Assembly (NCBI GenBank): GCA_965153355.1
Contig: OZ231128.1
Span: 44,206,001-44,270,000, forward strand
Direction of reading: 5' to 3'
Source of the DNA: Flaccisagitta enflata
Taxonomy: Eukaryota > Chaetognatha > Sagittoidea > Aphragmophora
Length of the DNA stretch: 64,000 nucleotides
Shown piece after piece: positions 45,326-56,630 of this stretch; the first letter of the stretch is position 1, and each line of letters begins with the position of its first letter. Under the pieces are notes generated by a model. It was given only the letters and a program-made list of their open reading frames with translations. It was not told the DNA's origin and did no database searches. The translations under genes were made by a program, and so were the position numbers.

Positions 45326-46450
45326 GTGAAATCATTAATTCGCCATTATCATAATGATTTTCACGCGGGTGCAAAGCATACACTTGTGCCAATTACGCCA
45401 CTCAGTGTGGATTACGAAAGGCCTTCAGGCTGGCAAGAGCGTCGACAACACGTGCTTCAGATGCCAGAAGAACCTTTAAAAGAACTAAATCAGCAAATGG
45501 CCAATCTTCCATCAAATCGCGTCAATCCGGCGCCTGTCCTTGCAGAGACTGGATTGGACGTCATGGGGCATTTCATTGTAAAAATGAACGGGCGTGCTGA
45601 TCACAAGGTGTGGATCGCAGTGTTCACCTGTTTCGTGTCACGTACCGTCCATGTGGAATTGCTCTTCAACATGTCAGCCGATGCAATGGTAAATGCAATC
45701 ATCCGCTTTGCAGCAAGGCGCCCAGGAATCCGCCGGTTCACTTCAGACTGTGGAACTAATCTGTCGGCGCCAATAATATCTCAAGAAGCAAGATGGAGCT
45801 TGAAGAGAGCGACGACTCACTCCTACACCCCTGCACAGTGGGGCGTTCTCGGTGGGATTTCATCACGCCGAGAACACCCCACCATGGGAGTGGGTGTGGG
45901 GAGAGAATTGCCGCTTCCTCTTCAAGCGCCATCTGCTTCCATCTCCACTGGCGCCATCCTCCACGTCGACGCCTTCAACACTGCTGTCGTCGAAGTTGAA
46001 GGAATTCTCAATCGCCGCCCTCTGACAGCGCTCAGCGATGATCCAAATGACTCTGAGGCCCTCACACCGAATCATATCCTCAATCCATCAACATCCGGTC
46101 ATGCCCCTCTGGATCTGGTGCAACAAGGCGCCAACTCTGACGCCGACTCTCCGAAGATTCAATGGAGGCGTGCGCAATCGCGTGTGGATGCTTTTGGAAA
46201 TCGTGAGGTCGTGCATATTTGTCGCTTCTTCACGCGCTGCCAATGGTCGAGATCCGAGAGAGACTTTGGGTTGATGACATGGTCATCGCCATGGACGAAA
46301 CGCTGCCTCGTCACAATTGGAGTTTAGGACGCGTCATGGCGGTGTCGGCGATCATCAGCTCATGTCCGAGGGCTCTTGGCGTTCGACGCCAAGATGGAAA
46401 GATCGCGGACGGTTATAATACACAAAGCTTGTGCGGCTGGAATTGGACTC
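45326..46450 (+). pseudogene. pol, integrase
   Basis: The frame at 45326-46327 gives HYHNDFHAG (the H-H of the zinc finger), MANLPSNRV, TGLDVMGHF (catalytic D78), VWIAVFTCFVSRTVHVEL, FTSDCGTN (D141), EGILNRRPLTALSDD and LTPNHIL, all in BEL/Pao order. The CxxC of the zinc finger lies in another frame (45453-45464), and the glutamate region (GER near 45903) is also out of frame, so the D,D,E set is broken. The C-terminus (AMDETLPRHNWSLGRVM) is in the 46219 frame to about 46450. It would insert the cDNA with the 5 bp duplication seen. Confidence 0.85.
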
Positions 46451-46716
46451 ACATAAAAACGCTAAGTTCTTTTGAGAGAGAGAGAGAAAAAGGCGCATGG
46501 GCCTGTCCATTAGTAACTATAGATATGAGTGATTGAGACTTTGATTTGTTATATTTACAAAGATGTTATTATTCCATTTGGTTCTGATTATCCATGCTTT
46601 CATCTTTCCTCTTGTCAATTATGTTGTCCATTCCACTTACACATTAAAACACTGATTCATTCGCTCTGTCTATATGTACATATTATTATGCCAAAATCCG
46701 TTCTTATCTTTATCAG
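46451..46716 (+). other. AT-rich spacer after integrase, ending in acceptor-like CAG
   Basis: Base composition drops abruptly from GC-rich pol to AT-rich noncoding DNA with a short GA run at 46476. It ends TTCTTATCTTTATCAG at 46716, after which GC-rich coding-like sequence resumes. It looks like an intron end. Confidence 0.45.
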
Positions 46717-47030
46717 TTCTCAAACGAACATTTCAAAGCTTCCGCTGACGACGTCATTCCATCTACGAAGTCAGTTTCGCATCTTGAAAGTCGCCAAGCC
46801 GAGCGCAAGATGTTCCGGCAGCAGCGCCTCGAGGCAGAAGCCGACGTGTCGACGCGTACGTGGATCCTGATCTTTCACCGCTCTTCAGCCACGGCCCTAC
46901 TCGAGAAGGATCTGCATCCACGACGCGTTCGGCGGAGGAGGTTGTCGCGCTGGCAGCCTTCAATGGCGACCTTCGTTCTGGCCGTGTGAGACGCACAAAT
47001 GGCGAATAAAAAGCGTCAACAAGATGATGC
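46717..47030 (+). pseudogene. Post-integrase module, first coding-like segment
   Basis: GC-rich frames with protein-like composition: DDVIPSTKSVSHLESRQAE and MFRQQRLEAEADVSTR, then in another frame VDPDLSPLFSHGPTREGS and AEEVVALAAFNGDLRSG ending at a TAA near 47009. No family recognised. The retrotransposon position of an env or accessory gene, but no signal peptide, membrane segment or cysteine pattern is seen. Confidence 0.4.
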
Positions 47031-48128
47031 GTTGAAAAACACAACAGCCATCCAACGCCGTTGATCCCGCGTCGCTTCTTCCCTTATTGGTAATCAAAGA
47101 TGGAGGTTCGAGGCGGATCTCGATCAATCGGCCGTCGTACGGGTTTATCCATCACTTCGCTGACGCAGCGGGCCATCATCATCGGATTTGCCCCCATCGC
47201 CTCGCTAATTTTGCCTTGATTTCGGTCGCCCAGCGTCTCGTGATCAAGCGTCCTGTAGCTGCAAATCAACGCAGCGGGGCGAAGAGAGAGAGAGAGATCA
47301 TCACGATGGAGCAGGATGGAGGAGGAGGGGATGAAACAGAAGAGAGGTGTTGGTGAATGAGGTGGTGGAGAAAGACATTGACCTCGAGGCAGACACTTTA
47401 CGCCGGAAGAGAAACACCAACGGATGGTACGTTGGTGGTATCGTATCATCAGTCCGGACGTCGGAGTATCTCTCCTCTTCAAAGAGTTTGAAAACTTCAG
47501 TGTGCTGCAAACAAACTCATGCGCTCATCGGCTAATCAAACAGAGCTTTGGCTCGGAGACTCTGGAGCGCAAAATCCAAAGTAATAAAAGAAGGAGGGAG
47601 CATGATAAGGAGGTTCGTCGCATGGTCCAGGCGATTAAGAGGAAGAAAACAGCTCCGGGCCTCCTGATGCAACTGCAACTTCATCTGCAGCAACTTCCGT
47701 CGCCGCTTCCGCAACTCACCAAAGGTATTTGTGCTCGACGCAGCCGCAGCTACACATCAGCGGCACCCACTTACAGCATCAGGAAGTCGCCAATCGTGCC
47801 TCTGATTGGTTCATCTCAAATCAGCAGCAAATAGGGTCTCGTGACGCTACTCTCATAACAATCGAAGAGATCACGACGGGGAAAGACTCCACAAAAGCGC
47901 AATGTGCCGAGTCAACAAAAAGGGCCAGATTCCAAAAGCACAGGCCCTCTTCAAGCGCCTCCAGGCGCGCCGCCTGCAGCAGTAACGCCCAAAGGCCAAG
48001 GAGAGCCCAAGTGGTTCGTCGACAGTAACGTTGGCACAACTCATAGCTGAATCAGAAGCGCCTGGGGCAGCGGCAGCAAAGGGAAGAAGACCAAGAGAGC
48101 TGGGAAAAAAGCATAAAAAGCAGCAACC
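47031..48128 (+). pseudogene. Post-integrase module, middle segments (frame-broken)
   Basis: Successive frames of basic, hydrophilic character: 47100-47218 (MEVRGGSRSIGRR, SLTQRAIIIGFAPIASL), 47219-47356 (VAQRLVIKRPVAANQRSG, MEQDGGGGDETEE), 47347-47535 (VVEKDIDLEADTLRRK), 47424-47834 (RREHDKEVRRMVQAIKRKK, Leu/Gln-rich) and 47729-48128. They could be one polypeptide with several one-base breaks leading into the 48129 ORF. No function assigned. Confidence 0.35.
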
Positions 48129-48920
48129 ATGTGGGAGGCTCCCACTTGCGGCTTGGCGCCCGCTGTTCAGCCTGGTGAAGTCTCTGGTCAGCAGACGAGA
48201 GCGTCTTCCTTTCACTCGCAGCCGTCAAAAGCAGCGGTAGGAAGCGAACTAGTTGGCGGTGCTTCAGCATCTGTTAAAGCTGGTGTAGCGCCTCGTCAGC
48301 AAACAGAGTCTGCCCAAGGTCTGCAGCAAGTGCAGAACCCGCCTCCCCCGTCGGATCCATTTGACCCGGCGCATGGACACCACATCGCCGAGTCATTGCT
48401 ACGAGAAGCCTCTTCACTGACCTCAAATGCTCCATTGGGTGTGGTGAAGAATTTAGCATCAAGGCTTCCAAAAGACTTCTTCGCGTCGCTCAATCCGCGT
48501 CAACGAGTTGAAGCGGCTCGTCAAGTCTTAGACGAGAGGATTCGTCGCAATATCCAAAAGGAGAGAGACGATGCTCGTCAAGCAGCAATGGCTGCGGACA
48601 ATGAGGTGGTCAAAGGCAATAAGCGAGTCGTGGAACTGGAGAAGCAGCTTGAAAAGGAGAAGCAGGCCTGTGCGATGAAGGCTAAGAAGAAAGAGGAAGC
48701 TGTGGAACGCGCGAAGGCGGCTATGGCCGTCGACTTCACAACAGCGTCCGCTGTGCGTCCTAAATTTCGACTGGCGCCGAATTGCGATGCAGCATCTCCA
48801 CCTCCAGCGTCTTCTCCAGCACAAAAAGACGGTCAGCAGATCCTAACGCAAAAAGACGCTCCCAAGCCTGGTAATAAGAAAAATCGAACCAGGCCTTGGA
48901 AAAATCAGACCGCCAGTTAA
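48129..48920 (+). CDS. Coiled-coil ORF downstream of integrase, 263 aa
   Basis: The longest clean ORF of the element outside gag-pol. Residues 1-80 are Ser/Gln/Pro-rich and look disordered. 81-125 (HGHHIAESLLREASS, LGVVKNLASRLPKDFFASL) may form a small helical domain. 126-202 is a strongly charged coiled coil (RQVLDERIRRNIQKERDD, VVELEKQLEKEKQACAMKAK). 203-263 is Pro/Lys-rich and basic. There is no signal peptide or membrane segment, so it is not a typical envelope protein. The first ATG is used, but the frame may continue from 47,7xx. Function unknown; RNA- or self-association is a guess from charge and coil only. Confidence 0.55.
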   Translation: MWEAPTCGLAPAVQPGEVSGQQTRASSFHSQPSKAAVGSELVGGASASVKAGVAPRQQTESAQGLQQVQNPPPPSDPFDPAHGHHIAESLLREASSLTSNAPLGVVKNLASRLPKDFFASLNPRQRVEAARQVLDERIRRNIQKERDDARQAAMAADNEVVKGNKRVVELEKQLEKEKQACAMKAKKKEEAVERAKAAMAVDFTTASAVRPKFRLAPNCDAASPPPASSPAQKDGQQILTQKDAPKPGNKKNRTRPWKNQTAS

Positions 48921-48974
48921 ACACTGATTGGTGCCACGCCCAGTTGCTGTTCAATTTAACTACCAATTTGCAAC

Positions 48975-49119
48975 ATGGCGTGGAGAGCGCCGCCATTCGC
49001 TGAGGATCGTATTCCACCATCACATCCTCATCCCATCGATGGACAGGCCGGCCAAGTCGGGGGCGCTACCCGGGGCGTGGGAATGACGTCCGCCCCGGGG
49101 CCTGGCGAAAAACGCCCGC
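48975..49119 (+). CDS. Exon-like segment, Pro/Gly-rich, ending at GTAAGT
   Basis: ACATGGCG start context, 48 codons plus one base (MAWRAPPFAEDRIPP .. GPGEKRPR), then a perfect donor GTAAGT at 49120-49125. 139 bp later an acceptor CATTCTCAG ends at 49259. Joined phases do not give the most protein-like frame downstream, so either phase or sequence is off by one. The ORF is hypothetical. Confidence 0.35.
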
Positions 49120-49259
49120 GTAAGTATCATGGTTGGGGAAGGGTTGAGGTTGAGTTTTTGTGGTAAATTTGAATCTGTGTACGATAAGAACTTTACTAAT
49201 CAATCTGCCCCTATTCTTTCTCTTTCTTTTTCTTCCCTTCGGGGAGGATACATTCTCAG

Positions 49260-49345
49260 ACGGCTGCACCACCTGCGCCTTTCGATGCGGTCGCCGTTGA
49301 CGACATCATTCATCGCCTTTTGCCCACGGAGTGACGAGGTGTTGG
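49260..49345 (+). CDS. Second exon-like segment
   Basis: After the acceptor the frame TAAPPAPFDAVAVDDIIHR runs to TGA at about 49332. Short and unassigned. Supported only by the splice-like acceptor and the GC-rich composition. Confidence 0.25.
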
Positions 49346-49689
49346 AGCCTCCGGAGTGACCCGCTCGTCTCTGTAATGGAGAAGGCGCAGGTGATGTGGT
49401 CGTTCCATGATGCTTACTAATTTTTTTTACCTTACAGATTCGTTTTTATATATAGTTAGTAACTTATTCATTTTGTCTTGTTTTGTTTGGTTCCTTGGAA
49501 CATGTACATTTTTGTTGTGTTTGTTTTAGACATGGTCTTTTTAGTCATTATTACGAATACTTTCGTATGACATGTTTTAGTAGTATGCCCCCACTTATTA
49601 TTTTCCACTCTCAAGTCAAATCCCAGGCTTGGAGTGCTCCAAGGCCCGTTCCCCTTTCCCCCCCCCCCCTTCCCTTTAACTTTTTGCAG
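49346..49689 (+). other. AT-rich spacer ending in polypyrimidine-CAG
   Basis: Noncoding, with CCCTTTCCCCC..TTTTTGCAG at the end, a strong acceptor-like signal finishing at 49689. Confidence 0.45.
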
Positions 49690-49888
49690 AACGGGCGCCT
49701 CAACCTCCTCGTCGCCGCCTCGTCTCCATCCGCGTCATCGTTGATCGTCGAAAATTTGCTGGTGGTGGATCCTTTCCGGACGGGAGTCATCATTCGTGCA
49801 GTCGTCGATCTGTTGATGATAAGGTGGGATAAGAGCGGTGGGGCGAGGAGGCGGGGGCTGTGTCTCTGTAAATTTTTTTCAAGGAAGT
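49690..49888 (+). CDS. Third exon-like segment
   Basis: GC-rich and open in two frames: one gives LNLLVAASSPSASSLIVENL to a TAG at 49888, the other an Arg-rich PQPPRRRLVSIRVIVDRR ending at about 49832. Which, if either, is used cannot be told. Confidence 0.3.
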
Positions 49889-49954
49889 AGTATCGGTTTT
49901 TAGTAGGGTTTCCGACCGGAAACTAGATATCGGATTTTGAAATTAGTGAAATTC

Positions 49955-49970
49955 CAAAAATGGGGCAGAA
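49955..49970 (+). other. Polypurine-like tract before 3' LTR
   Basis: AAAAATGGGGCAGAA directly precedes TGTTAG of the 3' LTR. Purine-rich with two interruptions. It is at the expected plus-strand priming position. Confidence 0.5.
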
Positions 49971-50881
49971 TGTTAGAAATGTATGTCCGTCCGTCTATTA
50001 AGTATGTGTGCTTTTGTTTCTTTTGCGTGCTTTTTGGCTTTCTTCTTTCCTTATTATTCAATGCCGGTGTCTTTTGTTTCTCGCCATTTCTTATAATGAA
50101 GGCTAGATGGGTAACCATATGGTTGCGCCTTGTATTTTATGCCATTTGTTTTTATTACGTAAACAAACATACGTAACTCGTCTTCGTGTCATCCAATTTT
50201 GGATCGATTGTTTTTATTTTTATTTACGGCATTGCTTCCTAAAGTGATTGATTGATTTTCGTGATTGATTGAATGTGCCCTAGAATTTACTAATTTCAAT
50301 AATCTCTCATCTTTTTATTTCAGATAAACTTATGAACGGACAATTACGTTAATTTGACTTCGACAGACTGTGGGTTGAAACCAGCGAAAGTGGGCCTAAA
50401 AGTAAGTTTTATATACCGTCTTTGCTTTTAATAACGTTGTTTTTATCTTGTCTTCCGGTCTGTTATTTTTGTCTTTTGCATTTTTGCATTTTTATCGCCG
50501 GATTTTAGTTGGTTTTATCGTTTGCCCGATCAGCTTACTATGGGGATGATATGGATGAATTTAATGGGATGGGCCGGGGCAGGGGCAGGTATTATCAGGT
50601 GGCATGGGCTCTGAAGAAGATGAACATGTTGTCATGTGCTGTTTCTGTCCTTTATTGTGTCCTGTCTCGATTTCATGTTATCTTTTGCGTTTGCTGATCA
50701 ACATTAACGCCCACTTTCCCTTTCATTTTTTCCCCTCTCTTCAGTTGTTGAAATTTTTTATGGAATAAACGAGACGATCGCCTTCCTATTTTCCAATCGG
50801 CCAACTTTCTTTCACCACAAGTCGTCAGTCAGATAGACGCTCATAGACAGTGCCAGTTGAAACTCGTGGGCGTAACTTATA
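49971..50881 (+). repeat. 3' LTR
   Basis: Begins TGTTAGAAATGTATGTCC, ends GGGCGTAACTTATA, followed by CTTGC (50882-50886). AATAAA at 50764-50769. Changes from the 5' LTR include T/A-run length indels, GGG/GG differences and a three-base GAA duplication near 50616. Confidence 0.85.
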
Positions 50882-50886
50882 CTTGC
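50882..50886. repeat. Target-site duplication of BEL/Pao-like element, right
   Basis: CTTGC, identical to 37671-37675. A duplicated A before it allows 5 or 6 bp. Confidence 0.85.
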
Positions 50887-51121
50887 GCATGTATAGCCTC
50901 AAATCTCCTTCAAAACTAGCGCAATGTGTGTCGTTAGGTCACCAATGGAATTGATAAAGAAATAAGTTTCAACTATACTTCACCACTGATATACTGCGCA
51001 CGAATCCGTCATCTTAGTGCGCAATGTAGAACGTAAAAAAGACAACATCGTTTGACAACTGATGCACTGTTTGACATTGGGTCATGTTACATATATACAT
51101 ACTTGACTCATGTATAGGTCA

Positions 51122-51286
51122 CGCGATGGAGAAAGACACGAAGTATTATTCTTCTTTGAAATTGGCGTACTGTGTAAATGACATCAGGTCATCTATGGAT
51201 GTGATGGAGAAAGACACAAAGTATTATTCTTCTTTGAAATTGGCGTACTGTGTAAATGACATCAGGTCATCTATGGACGCGATGGA
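51122..51286 (+). repeat. Two-copy tandem duplication, period about 78 bp
   Basis: GATGGAGAAAGACACGAAGT ... GTCATCTATGGAYG is present twice with only a few changes. Since 78 is a multiple of three, one frame stays open through both (MEKDTKYYSSLKLAYCVND repeated). No domain known. Confidence 0.75.
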
Positions 51287-51399
51287 AGAATGAAACAAAA
51301 ATCTCCGATTCTTATCACGATTCCGATGAGAAATGAAGATCGCGGGCATGAGGAAGGGCGGAAAGAAAACAATGAGGAAATGACCTAATGTGATATGCG

Positions 51400-51860
51400 C
51401 TGGCAATGAGGTCGATTGCGAAATGTAAATGGCGAATGACGAACGGCGAACGGCGAACGGCGAATCATAAGTGGAGAATGGCGAATTATGAATGGCGAAT
51501 GATGAATGGAGCAATGGTAATTTACAAATGGTGAATGGTTAATGATAAATGGTGAATGGCGAATGACGAACGGCGAACGGCGAACGGCGAACGGCGAATG
51601 ATAAGTGGAGAATAGCGAATTACAAATGGCAAATGATGAATGGAGCAATGGCAAATTACGAATGGCAAATGATGAATGGAGCAATGGCAAATTACGAATG
51701 GGGAAAGATGAATAATGAATGGAGAATGGCGAATAACGAAGGGTGAAAGATGAATGAGAATGGCGTGTAACAAATTGTATTGACGATTGTCAAATGATGA
51801 ATTGCGAATAACGACTGTTGAATGATCAAATGGTGAAGTGCGAATGACGACTGTTTCTCA
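51400..51860 (+). repeat. Heptamer-based array (AATGGCG/AACGGCG)
   Basis: About 65 units near 7 bp: GAATGGC, GAACGGC, GAATGAT, GAATTAC, arranged in higher-order blocks of about 130 bp (the GAACGGCGAACGGCGAA motif at 51438 and 51570). The minus-strand Ser/His/Pro/Phe frames (FAIHNSPF-like) arise from the 7 bp period and are not genes. Confidence 0.8.
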
Positions 51861-51989
51861 CGTCATTTTGTATAAGCCCTGATTACTCTATAACATACAA
51901 TGTTGGTCGGTCGGTTGCCCTCGAACCGTTAGTCTGTCGGTTGATGACGCTATCCTTCTGATCCTGTCCATTCCCGCACGCGCTTGACA

Positions 51990-51992
<3 letters not shown>

Positions 51993-52044
<52 letters not shown>
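51993..52044 (+). repeat. (CT)n microsatellite
   Basis: About 25 CT units followed by CACACT. Confidence 0.95.
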
Positions 52045-53833
<1,789 letters not shown>

Positions 53834-54068
53834 GGCTCATAAAATAAGGAGACGAATGTGGTTCTCGTATGAGATTGGATCCGTACCAAGAACTAAACAC
53901 CAAACAAGAATCCTATGAAACACATTTTTTCTTATCACCTTAATAAATTCTAGAAGGTGGAGGCGGCGAATGTACAGTGGAAACCAACCATTTCAGATGA
54001 GGCAGTTTCTTGTCAGATGCCACAGACGGACATATTGAAAATCATTTATGGCATCTGGATAGTATCAA

Positions 54069-54267
54069 AACAAGGCCGGATATACGGCTACCCCAGTCGC
54101 GTGCGGGTGGGCTGGGGCTGTATTTGAGGTCAATAGACCATTTGGGCGGGAGCAGTTAGGTCAAAGAAAAAAAATGAAAAAAGGTAAGAGTGGGGAGGAC
54201 CGACTAACCGACGGACGGACGGACAGACAAAGGTGGGTTTTGAGTCGCGTAGAACCGCGACGAAAAA
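54069..54267 (+). mobile_element. HINE-like element, complete copy
   Basis: AACAAGGCCGGATATACGGC, CAGTCGCGTGCGGGTGGGC, GGGCTGTATTTGAGGTC, GGGCGGGAGCAGTTAGGTC, GACGGACGGACGGAC, GGTGGGTTTTGAG, stem GTCGCGTAGAACCGCGAC with a changed loop, then AAAAA. Confidence 0.75.
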
Positions 54268-54811
<544 letters not shown>

Positions 54812-54851
54812 ACAAATGAGTGCCGGTTCTACTCTCTCTCTCTCTCTCTCT

Positions 54852-55508
<657 letters not shown>

Positions 55509-55549
55509 TCTTTCGTTCTCATGTCTCTTACAACCTTTCTTTCAATCTT

Positions 55550-55798
55550 TTTTTAGTCGCGTGCTACGCGACTCTACATCCCGCTATGTCGGTCCGTCGG
55601 TCGCTCGGTTGGTCGGACTGTCGGTCGGTTGATCGGTCGGTTGGTTGTTCGGTCGGTTGGTCGGTCCCCTATTTACTTTTTCGGCGTTTTTGAGTTTTTT
55701 GACTCTACTGCTCCTACCCAAACGCTCTGATGACCTTCTCCAGCACTGCTCCTGCCTACCCGCACGCCACTGGGGTAGCCGTGTATCCGGCTTGTTCT
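55550..55798 (-). mobile_element. HINE-like element with expanded GACC tract
   Basis: Minus strand: AACAAGCCGGATACACGGC, CAGTGGCGTGCGGGTAGGC, GGGTAGGAGCAGTAGAG, an approximately 80 bp (GACC/AACC)n tract, GCGGGATGTAGAG, stem GTCGCGTAGCACGCGACT and AAAAA. Confidence 0.8.
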
Positions 55799-55806
55799 TT
55801 TTTTTC

Positions 55807-55812
55807 TTTCTC

Positions 55813-55888
<76 letters not shown>

Positions 55889-55889
55889 T
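55807..55889 (+). repeat. (TTTC)n microsatellite
   Basis: About 20 TTTC units beginning at the end of the HINE-like copy. Confidence 0.9.
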
Positions 55890-56089
55890 TTAATTTCTTA
55901 CCTTTCTTTCTCATTCCTAAGCCCTTTTTTTTCTTGCCTAAAAGCGAAAAGCTAATTCCAGTCAACAACACACGTAGAGATTATTATCATGTGTTCCTCT
56001 CTTCAAGATCCGCAGTAAAGAAGACCTCAATCCTATTTGAGGTCCCTATGAGCTTCATCAACTTCATCATGGAAAATCACTTCTTTGCT

Positions 56090-56622
56090 CTTTTTTGGGC
56101 AGCGGCCCCCAAAGGGCCGATGACCGATGTGCTATCACATAAGGGAAACTTTCTCCTTCTCCTCCTCTTTCTTTTACGTCTCTTCCCCCCCCTGCCTTGT
56201 GGCTCAAATCACTCGGGAATTGATCATTTACAATTTCTCTTGAGCGTACCGGGTTCAACAAAAAAAGAATTCTGCTCATTCTCGGAATCACGGCGTAAGT
56301 AGAGTGCGCGTGAGTAGGCCCAAATGTAACCCGGTGAAAATCATTCAGAATTCAAAGGAGAAGGACTCCTGATAGGCTCCCACCTGAACACATGGCCGAC
56401 CGCATGAATAGAATGAGTTATTAATTGGGTGACTCTGGGTAACTCATCGGGCTCAAGACGAAGGCTGAGAGTTCGAGGTGTCGCAGGAGGAGAATCCTAG
56501 GCGCTTTCTATCCCCACCTTGAGGCTTAAATTCAGCCATGAGGGCCACAGTCTTGATGCTCATATCACAGCCCTACATAGGCACCCTCTCACCACCACAT
56601 CTTTTCATAATCATATACTAAC
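56090..56622 (-). mobile_element. Minisatellite cassette H, left part (interrupted)
   Basis: TTTTTTGGGCAGCGGCCCCC and GGGCCGATGACCGATG are the arm of the GATTCCACA subtype. Only a few array-like units remain (GAGGCTTAAATTCAGCCATG, 56519). The tail ACTAACATAGGGGC is cut by the foldback at 56631 and resumes at 58715 (AAAGGGTAGGGCTGACC to 58750). Confidence 0.6.
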
Positions 56623-56630
56623 ATAGGGGC

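Larger units (their letters stand above)
37676..50881 (+). mobile_element. BEL/Pao-like LTR retrotransposon, 13.2 kb
   Basis: Two LTRs (909 and 911 bp, about 98% identical by eye) and a 5 bp CTTGC duplication enclose, in order, Gag with BEL-type Cys/His clusters, aspartic protease (AMIDSGAD), reverse transcriptase (DIKAFFHQI, YADD), RNase H and integrase. Protease-RT-RNaseH-integrase order and the KW.SN, YDPLG and RPLT motifs are those of BEL/Pao. At 13.2 kb it is longer than I would expect for the group, because of a very long glutamine-rich Gag (about 3.8 kb) and a 3.5 kb post-integrase region. Gag-pol is interrupted by frame changes throughout, so this copy as assembled is non-functional. 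Confidence 0.9.

Noticed and set aside
46451-48128. Envelope gene
   Set aside because: No signal peptide, hydrophobic anchor or cysteine-rich ectodomain could be seen in any frame.
51385-51773. His/Ser/Pro/Phe repeat proteins on the minus strand
   Set aside because: The heptamer array is open in several minus-strand frames at once, as expected of a 7 bp period.
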